NCBI RefSeq assembly: GCF_004001325.1
Contig: NZ_AP018722.1
Coordinates: 558,001 to 622,000, forward strand
DNA: 64,000 nucleotides
Source: Thiomicrorhabdus aquaedulcis
Lineage (GTDB): Bacteria; Pseudomonadota; Gammaproteobacteria; Thiomicrospirales; Thiomicrospiraceae
Direction of reading: 5' to 3'
How positions within the stretch are numbered: the stretch's first letter is position 1; each line of letters opens with the position of its first letter. A program made the translations under genes and the position numbers. This document shows positions 28,095-36,965 of this stretch, piece by piece. The notes under the pieces were generated by a model. It did not search any database. It was not told the DNA's origin and saw nothing but the letters and a program-made list of their open reading frames with translations.

Positions 28095-28490
28095 TTACAG
28101 CGTGTAAATGTAATCAACAATTTTGTTGATTTCATCGTCAGTTAAAATGCCGTGTTGTCCAAACGCGGGCATCATACTGTTAGGAACAGAAGACTGCGCC
28201 CATATTTTATCGTACAGCTTTTGTTTATCAGGGTAACGTAATTTCATTGCAACAATGGCAGGACCAATGTTTCCAGGTTGTGCGCCGTCAGCAACCATGT
28301 GACAGGCTAAACAGTTGCCTTTTGAATTTGCAATCGTTAACTGTTTACCGTCCATAGGCTTAGCTGCTGGTTTAGCGGCTGCTGCTGCAGGTTTGGCTGG
28401 CTCTTGAGCGTGAGCTGCAAAAGGCACTGAAATAACCGCTGTTGATAGAACTAATGCTGACATTAGTTGCTTCATTTTAGAATTAAACAT
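28095..28490 (-). CDS. soxX: SoxX, mono-heme cytochrome c of SoxXA
   Basis: 131 residues from ATG 28490, set by AGGAGG just upstream; the frame is open further (28526) but the signal peptide fits the inner start. Signal (about 5-28), an alanine/proline/lysine linker, heme site CLACH (about 60-64), distal Met in SMMPAFG. First gene of soxXYZA; the 148 bp upstream hold the promoter. Confidence 0.93.
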   Translation of the reverse strand: MFNSKMKQLMSALVLSTAVISVPFAAHAQEPAKPAAAAAKPAAKPMDGKQLTIANSKGNCLACHMVADGAQPGNIGPAIVAMKLRYPDKQKLYDKIWAQSSVPNSMMPAFGQHGILTDDEINKIVDYIYTL

Positions 28491-28675
28491 TCTACTCCTC
28501 CTAAAAGTGTCTTTCGACTTTCCCATTACTTAGGCTGGGATTTTTATTTTTGAACAAGGTGTTTGTTCTTGTTGACCTAGCTTACTCACTTAAAGACCAA
28601 ACGCAAGTATTTTGAAGGTTTATCCTTATAGTATTATTTAATTAAAACCAAATAAATTTTTATGACTATTGGGCG

Positions 28676-30163
28676 TTAATCATCTTTATCAATGTTTTTC
28701 AATGAGTTGGCATTTTCAGCTTCAAATTTAAAAATTTGGTTGTTAAGCCATGTGTTTTCAGGGTTGTTGTGTTTGGCGGTTTCTTTTTTAGCTTGGCTAA
28801 GTAAATAAACGGTGCGCCTTAGGTTGCCAATTTTGGCCTGTGCCAAGGCAGAATAATAGTATGCATAGTTGTATTTTTGTTGTTGTTGATAGAGTTGCAC
28901 TAGTTTTTCATAGGTTAAAAATCCATATGCGTTATTTTGTATATGGTTAAGCATAGTTTGTATGGCTAATGTCGTTTGTTGGTTTTGAATTAATAGGTCA
29001 GTGTATCGAATCATAGACGCTAGATTTTGGGGATGTAGTTCGTGCATGTATTGCCCCAATGCGATGTGTTTGGCTAACTCTTTTGTATACAAAGTGGGTT
29101 TTTTAACGATGCTTTCAAATAATAAATTTGCATACAGCGGTTGTTGAGGTTGAGCGTACGCTAAGGTAATAATGCAGTCGGTATGGTCTTTGTCTTTTTG
29201 CTCATTATATAACGCTAGTTGTTGGAGTGTTTTTTGGTAGCAAGCCAGATCGCTGTTCGGTAACGCTGTATTTTTGTTGAGCACAGCTTGAGCCAGGCGT
29301 GCTTGAATGATTTTTAAATGATAGTTTGGTGCAGGTGCAATAAAGGGCGGTAAAGTTTCGGCGCGATTTTGAGCTTGCGCTAATCGACCCGCAGTAACTG
29401 GGTGCGTTCTTAAAATTTCGGGCATAGAGAAGGCGTTAAATTGACTGGCCTTGTCTAAGCGACCAAAAAAGTCGCCCATAGCGTGCGGGTTGTAGCCGGC
29501 TTTGTGTAAAAATCCAATACCATGTTGATCGGCTTCAGTTTCGTGTTGGCGTGAGTTTTTTAGTTGTTGTTCTATGTTTAAACCCATGCCACCCATTAAC
29601 GTGGCCATTCCCGCGCTGGGGTCGTGCATGCCGATTAATACGGCGGCTATTAATGAGGCAATGCTGCCTAGATTTCCTGTGCTGTTTTGGTATTCGTAGC
29701 GGCGCGATAAATGGCGTTGGGTTACGTGCGCAATTTCATGCGCGATGACCGAGGCGAGTTCATCCTCGCTTTCTACGGCTATAATTAGCCCAGTATGGAT
29801 GCCAATAACTCCGTTTGGGCCCGCAAAGGCGTTAATTTCGGGATTGTCTATTACGTAAAAAGAAAAGTGTCGATTGTCGCCAATTACGCCGGTAATTTTA
29901 TGACCAATGCGCCTAATGTAATCGACCACTTCGGGGTCGTAATTAAGTGTGTATTGGGTGTGTAATGCCGTGGTAAAAGCATCTCCCAGTTTTTTTTCAG
30001 TGGCTTGATCGTATTCAATTAAGTCTGGCGCGCCTAAGTCGGGTAAATTGGCTGCATGTATATTAAAAGACGCACAACCAAGGGCCATAATGACCACGGT
30101 GATAAAATGCTTAAATTTTAAATAAGGTTTATGGGCGGTTAAGTTTGAATGAGTGTCTTTCAT
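28676..30163 (-). CDS. bepA: BepA-like M48 metallopeptidase with TPR domain
   Basis: Periplasmic protease/chaperone for outer-membrane assembly (quality control of LptD and the BAM complex). 495 residues: signal peptide up to about residue 37 (FNIHAA), catalytic zinc motif HEIAH (about 142-146), third ligand glutamate in HETEADQHG, then helical TPRs (about 310-480). ATG 30163 is the best start; upstream codons lack similarity. Divergent from tusA, a pairing also seen in Pseudomonas (PA1005/PA1006). Confidence 0.9.
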   Translation of the reverse strand: MKDTHSNLTAHKPYLKFKHFITVVIMALGCASFNIHAANLPDLGAPDLIEYDQATEKKLGDAFTTALHTQYTLNYDPEVVDYIRRIGHKITGVIGDNRHFSFYVIDNPEINAFAGPNGVIGIHTGLIIAVESEDELASVIAHEIAHVTQRHLSRRYEYQNSTGNLGSIASLIAAVLIGMHDPSAGMATLMGGMGLNIEQQLKNSRQHETEADQHGIGFLHKAGYNPHAMGDFFGRLDKASQFNAFSMPEILRTHPVTAGRLAQAQNRAETLPPFIAPAPNYHLKIIQARLAQAVLNKNTALPNSDLACYQKTLQQLALYNEQKDKDHTDCIITLAYAQPQQPLYANLLFESIVKKPTLYTKELAKHIALGQYMHELHPQNLASMIRYTDLLIQNQQTTLAIQTMLNHIQNNAYGFLTYEKLVQLYQQQQKYNYAYYYSALAQAKIGNLRRTVYLLSQAKKETAKHNNPENTWLNNQIFKFEAENANSLKNIDKDD

Positions 30164-30271
30164 GGCTGTCTTTTTTAGGTTTAATCGTTTGAGTAGGCAT
30201 GATACCAACGCAACTTGAAGTATCATAATGTTCATTTTAAGTTAAAGGTCTCTATTAAAGTAGGAAACGCT

Positions 30272-30504
30272 ATGTTTGTTTTAGATGTTACTCATCAGCC
30301 TTGTCCCATGCCCATTATTAAATTAAAAAACATTTAGCGCACAATCCATCGGTGGAATTGTCGTTTTGGCTTGACGTGTTGGACGCGGGTGCACTTAAAG
30401 ATATTCCCGCGTTTTGTCAGCAGCAAAAATTAGAGTGTGAGCTAGTGCAAACCCAGCCGGTTATTCGATTTAAAGTCTCAAGAAAGGCCGCGCTATGTCT
30501 TTAA
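30272..30504 (+). pseudogene. tusA: TusA-family sulfur carrier, frame broken at an A run
   Basis: Begins MFVLDVTHQPCPMPIIKLK with the CPMP sulfur-carrying motif, then meets a stop. Adding one A to the six-base run at 30325-30330 restores about 77 residues ending in TAA 30502-30504, the normal TusA length, with an intact frame that overlaps dsrE2 by 10 bp. TusA moves persulfide sulfur between proteins and, in sulfur oxidisers, feeds cytoplasmic oxidation. Either a base-call error or slippage seems likelier than decay, because everything past the run is well kept. Confidence 0.8.
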
Positions 30505-31025
30505 CTTTAGCAAAAGACGCGCCCAGTCAATTTAGTTTAATTCAGACCAAGGGTACGTTAGATTGGGCGTATCCTGGTTTTATTTTGGCCAGTACCGCTG
30601 CGGCGATGGATAAAGACGTTGAGTTGTTTTTTACTTTTTATGGTTTGCAGTGCATTTTAAAGCAGACGCAGCATCTTAAAATATCACCATTGGGCAATCC
30701 GGCAATGGTTATAAAAAGCCCTAAAGGTCCTGATTGGTTTAAAAGAATGGACTGGAATAAAATGCTACCAGGCCTGGTCTGGGGCTTGCCAGGAGCGTCA
30801 AGTTTGGCCACTTGGGGATTTAAGCAGCAACTTTTGGCACAGGGACAAGTGCCCTTAGAAGAGCTTCGTGAGCTGTGCCTAGAGTTGGGGGTTAAATTTA
30901 CGGCATGTCAAATGTCGGTCGATTTAATGGGGTATGATTCCACTGACTTTATGCACGGGGTTGACTTTGCAGGAGCGGCTACTTATTTTGCGAACACGCC
31001 TAATACGCAAAGCCTATTGATTTAA
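30495..31025 (+). CDS. DsrE2-like sulfur transfer protein
   Basis: 176 residues of the DsrE/DsrF family, DsrE2 type: GTLDWAYPGFILASTAAAMD start, cysteines at about C53 (LQCILK), C128 and C138 (RELCLELGVKFTACQMS). Such proteins exchange sulfur with TusA in cytoplasmic sulfur relays. A palindrome copy (30767-30778) reads PGLVWG. Overlap with tusA indicates co-translation. Confidence 0.85.
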   Translation: MSLTLAKDAPSQFSLIQTKGTLDWAYPGFILASTAAAMDKDVELFFTFYGLQCILKQTQHLKISPLGNPAMVIKSPKGPDWFKRMDWNKMLPGLVWGLPGASSLATWGFKQQLLAQGQVPLEELRELCLELGVKFTACQMSVDLMGYDSTDFMHGVDFAGAATYFANTPNTQSLLI

Positions 31026-31132
31026 AGTTGATTTAAAAGTGTGAGGCTAATAACTCTGAAGGGTCTAATATAACTTGCTAGAATAGAACTAATAATTAAA
31101 GACAATGAGTAATCTTACTTTTAAGAGGTGTT

Positions 31133-31993
31133 ATGAAATCATTTGAACGAGGCATTTATTTACTGCCTAATTTAATGACCACAGCGGCGTTATTTGCTGG
31201 GTTTTATGCGGTTATTGCCGGTATTCAGGGTAATTTTGAGGCGGGTGCAATCGCTATTTTTGTGGCTATGGTGCTTGATGGTTTGGACGGGCGGATTGCA
31301 CGCATGACCAATTCGTGCAGTAAGTTTGGGGCAGAGTACGACAGTTTGTCAGACATGATTTCATTTGGACTAGCACCCGCCTTGCTGGTTTATCAGTGGG
31401 CATTGCACGATTTTGACAAGCTTGGCTGGTTGGTAGCCTTTGTGTACACCGTGGCCGCGGCGCTTAGATTGGCGCGTTTTAATACCCAAGTGGGCGTGGC
31501 CGACAAACGCTATTTTCAAGGTTTGCCCAGCCCAGCGGCGGCGGCGCTGATTGCCGGATTAATTTGGATGGCTGAAACTAATCATTTAAGCACGGGTTTT
31601 GAGCCAATGGTGGCGTTAGTATTGACGTTGTTTGCTGGAATAATGATGGTCAGTAACAGCCGTTTTAGCTCGTTTAAAGAGTTAAATTTAAAAGGTAAAG
31701 TGCCTTTTATGACGTTGCTGTTGGTGGTGCTGGTGTTGGTGGTTATTACTCTAAAGCCTGCCATGATTTTGTTTTTAATATTTTTAGCTTACGCCGTTTC
31801 AGGCCCTATATTAACCTTAATCACATTAAAGAAAAGCCGAGCGTTAAGACGTCAAAATCGAGAGTACGCCAGCAAATCGTCCATGACAGAATCGTCTGCT
31901 AAAACGTCTGCTGAAGCGTCTACTGAAACGTCTACTGAAACGTCTACTGAAACGTCAGTACAGGCGGATCAGGGCAACCAAAAAAACGATTAA
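31133..31993 (+). CDS. pssA: CDP-diacylglycerol--serine O-phosphatidyltransferase PssA
   Basis: Membrane enzyme making phosphatidylserine, precursor of phosphatidylethanolamine. 286 residues, several membrane helices, CDP-alcohol phosphotransferase motif in LDGLDGRIARMT...GAEYDSLSDM. The tail after about residue 240 is a hydrophilic stretch with the 12-bp unit encoding TSTE repeated (31904-31955), likely variable in copy number but frame-neutral. pssA-leuA order is common in proteobacteria. Confidence 0.94.
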   Translation: MKSFERGIYLLPNLMTTAALFAGFYAVIAGIQGNFEAGAIAIFVAMVLDGLDGRIARMTNSCSKFGAEYDSLSDMISFGLAPALLVYQWALHDFDKLGWLVAFVYTVAAALRLARFNTQVGVADKRYFQGLPSPAAAALIAGLIWMAETNHLSTGFEPMVALVLTLFAGIMMVSNSRFSSFKELNLKGKVPFMTLLLVVLVLVVITLKPAMILFLIFLAYAVSGPILTLITLKKSRALRRQNREYASKSSMTESSAKTSAEASTETSTETSTETSVQADQGNQKND

Positions 31994-31999
31994 TAAATT

Positions 32000-32082
32000 G
32001 AGGCCTTTGCAGGGAAAACGCACGAATAAAAATGAGCAAATTTTAATCGTTTTTATCCGTCCCGTACCCTGCATAAAGCCTC
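32000..32082. mobile_element. Degenerate 83-bp MITE copy
   Basis: Ends GAGGCCTTTGCAGGG and CCCTGCATAAAGCCTC, interior TTTTAATCGTTTTTATCCGT matches the right part of the 159-bp elements. Lies in the leuA leader, 40 bp before its start. Confidence 0.6.
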
Positions 32083-32121
32083 GCAACTATTTAAAAGCAC
32101 GTATAAAACAAAGAGAACAGC

Positions 32122-33666
32122 ATGAAAGATCATCTAATTATATTTGATACGACTTTGCGTGACGGTGAACAAAGTCCCGGCGCATCCATGACCAAAGAAG
32201 AGAAAATTCGTATTGCCAAGCAGTTAGAGAAGTTGCAGGTTGACGTTATTGAAGCAGGCTTTCCTGCGGCCAGCAGCGGAGACTTTGAATCGGTTCACGC
32301 CGTGGCCAGTGTGGTAAAAGACAGTATTGTGTGCGGGTTAGCGCGCGCCATCGAAAACGATATTGTTAAAGCGGGAGAAGCTATTAAGCCGGCTAACGCA
32401 GGGCGAATTCACACCTTTATTGCCACGTCACCCATTCACATGGAAAAGAAATTGCGTATGACCCCCGACGAGGTGGTCGAAAGAGCAGTTTGGGCGATAA
32501 AGCGAGCGCGTGACTTTACCGACGATGTTGAGTTTTCGCCCGAAGACGCAGGTCGTTCTGATGTAGATTTTTTATGCCGCGTGATTGAAGCGGCCATAAA
32601 TGCCGGCGCAACCACCATTAATATTCCCGATACGGTTGGATACAATGTTCCGCATCAGTTTGGTTTGTTATTTAAAGAGCTAATTGAGCGCATTCCTAAT
32701 TCGGACAAAGCTATTTTTTCGGCGCATTGTCATAACGATTTAGGTTTGGCAGTAGCCAATTCATTGGCGGCGGTAAGAAATGGAGCGCGTCAGATAGAGT
32801 GCACTATTAATGGCTTGGGTGAGCGCGCTGGCAATACGGCCTTAGAAGAGGTGGTGATGGCCATTAAAACGCGTCAAGATATTTTTGATGTGGACACGCG
32901 TATTAATACTCGCGAAATTTTGGCGGCATCGCGTTTGGTGTCGAGCATTACTGGTTTTGCGGTACAACCTAATAAGGCCATTGTGGGTGCTAATGCGTTT
33001 GCACACGAGTCGGGGATTCATCAAGATGGTGTGTTAAAACATCGTGAAACTTATGAAATTATGCGTGCCGAAGACGTTGGCTGGAGCACCAATAAAATGG
33101 TGTTGGGCAAACATTCGGGGCGTAATGCGTTTAAAACTCGTTTAGAAGAGTTAGGCATTGAGTTTGAAACCGAGCAAGAGTTAAATGAGGCGTTTGTTCG
33201 GTTTAAGGAATTGGCCGACCGTAAGCATGAAATTTATGATGAAGATTTGCAGTCGTTAGTAACCGATAATAACGCGCAGCGCGTTGAAAACGAAACGTAT
33301 CGCCTGGTGTCTTTAAAGGCGTCAACCGAAACTGGCGAAAGCCCCCGCGCCGAAGTCACCTTGTGGATTAAGGGCAATGAAGCGAGTGCTTTGTCTTTTG
33401 GCGGCGGATTGGTGGATGCAACCTTTAAAGCCATTGAGTCTTTAGTTAATTCGGGTGCGACATTGGAGTTGTATTCGGTTAGCAACGTCACCAATGGCAC
33501 CGATTCTCTGGGCGAAACATCGGTTCGTTTAGAAAAAGGTGGGCGCATTGTTAACGGTCAGGGGGCGGATACCGACATTGTAATGGCGTCGGCTAAAGCC
33601 TATATTAATGCGTTAAATAAGTTGCTGGGTATTTCGGCCAAGGCTCACCCGCAAGCGCATTTATAA
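32122..33666 (+). CDS. leuA: 2-isopropylmalate synthase LeuA
   Basis: First committed step of leucine synthesis, condensing acetyl-CoA with 2-ketoisovalerate. 514 residues: TIM barrel with [15 protein letters not shown] and metal ligands in HCHNDLG, linker with GKHSGRNAF, and the C-terminal regulatory domain (about 390-510) for leucine feedback. Followed by a clear terminator. Confidence 0.96.
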   Translation: MKDHLIIFDTTLRDGEQSPGASMTKEEKIRIAKQLEKLQVDVIEAGFPAASSGDFESVHAVASVVKDSIVCGLARAIENDIVKAGEAIKPANAGRIHTFIATSPIHMEKKLRMTPDEVVERAVWAIKRARDFTDDVEFSPEDAGRSDVDFLCRVIEAAINAGATTINIPDTVGYNVPHQFGLLFKELIERIPNSDKAIFSAHCHNDLGLAVANSLAAVRNGARQIECTINGLGERAGNTALEEVVMAIKTRQDIFDVDTRINTREILAASRLVSSITGFAVQPNKAIVGANAFAHESGIHQDGVLKHRETYEIMRAEDVGWSTNKMVLGKHSGRNAFKTRLEELGIEFETEQELNEAFVRFKELADRKHEIYDEDLQSLVTDNNAQRVENETYRLVSLKASTETGESPRAEVTLWIKGNEASALSFGGGLVDATFKAIESLVNSGATLELYSVSNVTNGTDSLGETSVRLEKGGRIVNGQGADTDIVMASAKAYINALNKLLGISAKAHPQAHL

Positions 33667-33739
33667 GCCTATTGACCTTGTTAACCCTGTATTAACCCAA
33701 CGCTGTTAGAAAGGGAAAAGTAAGGCTTTTATAAACCCT

Positions 33740-33766
33740 AAAACCCGTTTTGTAACGGGTTTTTTA
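33740..33766 (+). terminator. Terminator of leuA
   Basis: Stem AAACCCGTT / AACGGGTTT plus T-run. It ends 12 bp before the next start codon, so that gene must rely on read-through or on a promoter overlapping the hairpin. Confidence 0.85.
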
Positions 33767-33778
33767 TTGAAAGATGGT

Positions 33779-34288
33779 ATGGCACAAATGCCCAATTCAC
33801 TGCAAGTATTTCAACAATTAGGCGGCGTTGTTTGGGTCACCAGACCTGGTTATATGGCATCGCCGTCAACACCTTTTGCAGAGCCGCTTACTGCGTCTTT
33901 GCCATTGGTTGAGCCCGTTAAAGAGCCTAAAGATTTAGAGCTTACCAGCATTGTGCTGTTTGGCGCAGGGTTGGACGCACTTTGGCAGGATGAAAGTGCG
34001 CTGGGATGGCAGTTATGGCAAAACATTATGTTGGCGTTTGGATGGGATGACACGCAAATTGTCTTTTTTGATACGGCGCATTTGGTTTCAGAAGAGATGA
34101 TGTTTTCTACCGTTGAAGAGGTTATTAGTCTAGGCGTTGAATGGGTGCTTACCATGGATGAGTTGCATGAAGTAAACGAGTCGTTGTCTGAGGGTGTTGC
34201 GGTGGTGAGCGTCCCCAGTATTGATGACATGTTGGGTGATGCACGAGCTAAACAACTTTTTTACACCACCGTGCGCGGTTTAATTTAA
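33779..34288 (+). CDS. holD: HolD-like protein, candidate DNA polymerase III psi subunit
   Basis: 169 residues, divergent. Two clues: the gene directly precedes rimI, as holD does in E. coli, and the C-terminus VVSVPSIDDMLGDARAKQ resembles the psi pattern LPSLEDLLADPxxKR. Psi bridges chi, SSB and the clamp loader. The start at ATG 33779 (MAQMPNS) avoids the TTG at 33767. A one-base palindrome variant lies at 33839-33850. Call rests mainly on context. Confidence 0.5.
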   Translation: MAQMPNSLQVFQQLGGVVWVTRPGYMASPSTPFAEPLTASLPLVEPVKEPKDLELTSIVLFGAGLDALWQDESALGWQLWQNIMLAFGWDDTQIVFFDTAHLVSEEMMFSTVEEVISLGVEWVLTMDELHEVNESLSEGVAVVSVPSIDDMLGDARAKQLFYTTVRGLI

Positions 34289-34303
34289 CAACAATATTTA
34301 GCG

Positions 34304-34864
34304 ATGTCAGTAACGATGAAAATACCTCAATCCATAACGACGTTAGAAAGTAAGTCTGAGCTTAAGAATAATGTTAACTGTACCTTTAGTTACATTAGGG
34401 TGATGCAAGAGGCCGATTTGGATTGGGTGTTGGCGGTTGAGAATAACGCCTATGATTTTCCGTGGAGTCGCCAAGGCTTTGAAAACAGTTTAGATCAAGG
34501 GCTTAACTATGTCTTTTGCACACTGGATCATACCCGTTTAGGTTATTGTTGTATGTTGCCGGTGTTAGATGAAGTCGATGTGCTTAACATTTGCATTGTG
34601 CCACAGTTTCAGGGAACAGGGGTGGCTAAGCAAGCCATGCAAAAAGTGCTGGATTCTTTGGCGTTAGCCGATTACAAAGTGGTGTTTTTAGAAGTGCGTG
34701 AGTCAAACGAGCCGGCGTTAAAGCTGTATTCTGGTTTGGGGTTTAATAAAAACGGCGTTCGTCATAATTACTACAAAGCCTGGGTTTGGGATGAAGATGT
34801 GTGTGATTTAATAGAAGGAAAAGAAGACGCGATTTTAATGTTGCGTTCATTGCAAAGGGTGTAA
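34304..34864 (+). CDS. rimI: Ribosomal protein bS18-alanine N-acetyltransferase RimI
   Basis: GNAT acetyltransferase that acetylates the N-terminal alanine of ribosomal protein S18. 186 residues, about 30 longer at the N-terminus than usual (core begins near YIRVMQEADL). Acetyl-CoA region VPQFQGTGVAKQAM; family signature LEVRESNEPALKLYSGLGF and YYKAWVWDEDVCDL. A later start inside the extension is possible. Follows the holD-like gene by 15 bp. Confidence 0.9.
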   Translation: MSVTMKIPQSITTLESKSELKNNVNCTFSYIRVMQEADLDWVLAVENNAYDFPWSRQGFENSLDQGLNYVFCTLDHTRLGYCCMLPVLDEVDVLNICIVPQFQGTGVAKQAMQKVLDSLALADYKVVFLEVRESNEPALKLYSGLGFNKNGVRHNYYKAWVWDEDVCDLIEGKEDAILMLRSLQRV

Positions 34865-34902
34865 GGTCGTTACAAACAGGTGTAAAACAAAAACAGTGAT
34901 TA

Positions 34903-34946
34903 ACCAGGCCTGGTTAATGTATTACGACATCTTTACCAGGCCTGGT
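34903..34946. repeat. Two ACCAGGCCTGGT palindromes
   Basis: Exact copies at 34903-34914 (inside a perfect 20-bp palindrome ATTAACC...GGTTAAT) and 34935-34946, 32 bp apart, in the rimI/suhB convergent spacer. With the MITE that follows they fill this 301-bp gap; no gene is seen. Confidence 0.9.
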
Positions 34947-34994
34947 TATTAAAAATTAATTTAGATTAATCTCTAATTAAATCTTTAACTTAAT

Positions 34995-35153
34995 GAGACC
35001 TTTGCACGAATGGGGTACGAGAAAAAAATGTGGAAAAATTTACCTGATTGAGGCGGGAAACGCAGTGAATAGCTGGCTATTCACAAGTTTTCCAACGAAA
35101 AGCAGGGGAATTTTAACCATTTTTGGCCGTATATCCATTCGTGCAAAGGTCTC
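34995..35153. mobile_element. 159-bp MITE-like element with 5-bp flanking direct repeats
   Basis: Second full-length copy. Ends GAGACCTTTGCACGAATG and CATTCGTGCAAAGGTCTC. Flanked by TTAAT on both sides (34990-34994, 35154-35158), the reverse complement of the ATTAA flanking the copy at 21078. Interior aligns with that copy without length change, including the GAATAGC..GCTATTC dyad. Confidence 0.85.
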
Positions 35154-35165
35154 TTAATCTCTATC

Positions 35166-35975
35166 TTAATTTCTGAGTTCAACCGGAACGGTTCTAGAAA
35201 TAACCTGCGCCATTTCTTTGTAAAGCTTGGGATTGGCGGCCAAGATATTACCGCTTTGCAAATAGTTTTCGCCGCCTTTAAAATCGGTCACCAATCCGCC
35301 CGCTTCTTGAATAAGCAACGCGCCCGCGGCCATGTCCCACTGTTTTAAATTAAACTCCCAAAAGCCATCAACACGGCCACAAGCCACATACGCTAAATCT
35401 AACGCAGCCGAACCCGCACGGCGAACGCCTGCGGTGGTGAGCATAAACTCCTTTAAACTGGCCATGTAGCTGTCAATGTAACTAAAGTCATGATAAGGAA
35501 AGCCGGTCGCCAACAGTGAGTTGGTTAACGTTTTTTGTTGGCTAATGCGCAGGCGGCGGTTGTTTAAAAACGCTCCGCCACCACGAGTGGCGCTAAACAT
35601 CTCATCGCGTACCGGGTCAAAAATTGCCGCGTGCTGCAGCTTGCCTTTTTCACGCACGGCAATGGACACACAGAACTGCGGAAATTGGTGTAAAAAGTTA
35701 GTTGTGCCGTCTAAAGGGTCAATAATCCATTCAATATCGGACTTTTTGTTTTTTAAGGTGAGCTTGCCACTCTCTTCGGCCAAAATATGGTGGTCTGGGT
35801 AATATTTACGAATGGTTTGGATAATGGTGTTTTCGGCCTCTTTATCCACCTCACTCACATAATCATTTTTACCTTTTTGCTCAATGTTTAATTGGTCGAT
35901 TCGGTCGAGGTGGTGCATAATGTTTCCGCCCGCCGAACGCGCCGCAAGGGTTGCAATATTGAGAAGTGGGTGCAT
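35166..35975 (-). CDS. suhB: Inositol-1-monophosphatase SuhB
   Basis: Mg-dependent phosphatase; in gammaproteobacteria SuhB also joins the rRNA antitermination complex. 269 residues. Metal-binding motifs EESG, IDPLDGTTNF and WDMAAGALLIQEAGG are all present. Divergent from trmJ as in many gammaproteobacteria. Confidence 0.95.
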   Translation of the reverse strand: MHPLLNIATLAARSAGGNIMHHLDRIDQLNIEQKGKNDYVSEVDKEAENTIIQTIRKYYPDHHILAEESGKLTLKNKKSDIEWIIDPLDGTTNFLHQFPQFCVSIAVREKGKLQHAAIFDPVRDEMFSATRGGGAFLNNRRLRISQQKTLTNSLLATGFPYHDFSYIDSYMASLKEFMLTTAGVRRAGSAALDLAYVACGRVDGFWEFNLKQWDMAAGALLIQEAGGLVTDFKGGENYLQSGNILAANPKLYKEMAQVISRTVPVELRN

Positions 35976-36117
35976 GGTGAGTTCCTATAAGTTTACAGAT
36001 GGATAGGTTTGGCTTAAGCCGGTAACGCTCAAGAATCGTTGGCAACGCGCAAGACTAGGCTTGCACCGCAAACGTTCCAAACAATTTGAATGGCGTGAAT
36101 TATAACGGAAAAAAACA

Positions 36118-36963
36118 ATGTTAGAAGATTATAGTCAGCATCCGCAATTAGCAAAAATTAGAATTGTCTTAATTGAAACCTCGCACCCCGGCAATATTGG
36201 TGCGGTGGCGCGTGCCATGAAAAATATGGGCTTAAGCCAGTTGGTGTTGGTCAACCCTAAAGAGTTCCCCAGTCAAGTGGCTTCTGCACGCGCTTCAAGT
36301 GCAAGTGATCTATTAGATCAGGCTACCGTGGTGGAGAGTTTAGACGATGCATTGGTAGGCACCACCTTGGTGGTGGGGGCAAGCGCACGATTGCGCAAAG
36401 TAGCTTGGCCGCAATTGAGTGTGCGTGAAACGGCCAGTTTAACGTTGCAAACCACGTTAAACAGTGAGGTTGCCCTGGTGTTTGGGCGTGAAGACTCTGG
36501 GCTAAGCAACGCCGAAATGGACAAGTGTCATTATTTAGCCCATATTCCAACCAACCCGCATTACAGTTCACTTAATTTAAGTGCCGCAGTGCAAATTTTT
36601 GCCTATGAATGTTTAATGGCGTCGCCCATTAAAGCCGGTGATAACGTGAACGCCGAGGTTTTATCTAAAAATGTGGTTGCGCAAACACGACAAGGGTATG
36701 TGCATGATTTGGCCAGTAGCGACCAGCTAGAAGGGTTTTACACGCATTTGCACCAGGCATTGCAAGACATTAAGTTTTTGGATCCGCAAAAAAATGCACG
36801 CTTTATGCGCCGTATGCGCCGTATTTTTAATCGCACACAACTTGATATTAAAGAGGTGGATATTTTAAGGGGTATTTTAACCGCCGCCCAGCGCCAAGCA
36901 AATCCTCAAACTCACGCTCAGGCATTGTCTAGCCCTGCTGAAGATAACACGGATAAGGAGTGA
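36118..36963 (+). CDS. trmJ: tRNA (cytidine/uridine-32-2'-O)-methyltransferase TrmJ
   Basis: SPOUT methyltransferase modifying position 32 of several tRNAs. 281 residues. [22 protein letters not shown] at the start, [12 protein letters not shown] and the knot motif [19 protein letters not shown]-terminal extension after about residue 165 as in TrmJ. Start of a trmJ-cysE-iscR run. Confidence 0.95.
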   Translation: MLEDYSQHPQLAKIRIVLIETSHPGNIGAVARAMKNMGLSQLVLVNPKEFPSQVASARASSASDLLDQATVVESLDDALVGTTLVVGASARLRKVAWPQLSVRETASLTLQTTLNSEVALVFGREDSGLSNAEMDKCHYLAHIPTNPHYSSLNLSAAVQIFAYECLMASPIKAGDNVNAEVLSKNVVAQTRQGYVHDLASSDQLEGFYTHLHQALQDIKFLDPQKNARFMRRMRRIFNRTQLDIKEVDILRGILTAAQRQANPQTHAQALSSPAEDNTDKE

Positions 36964-36965
36964 TG

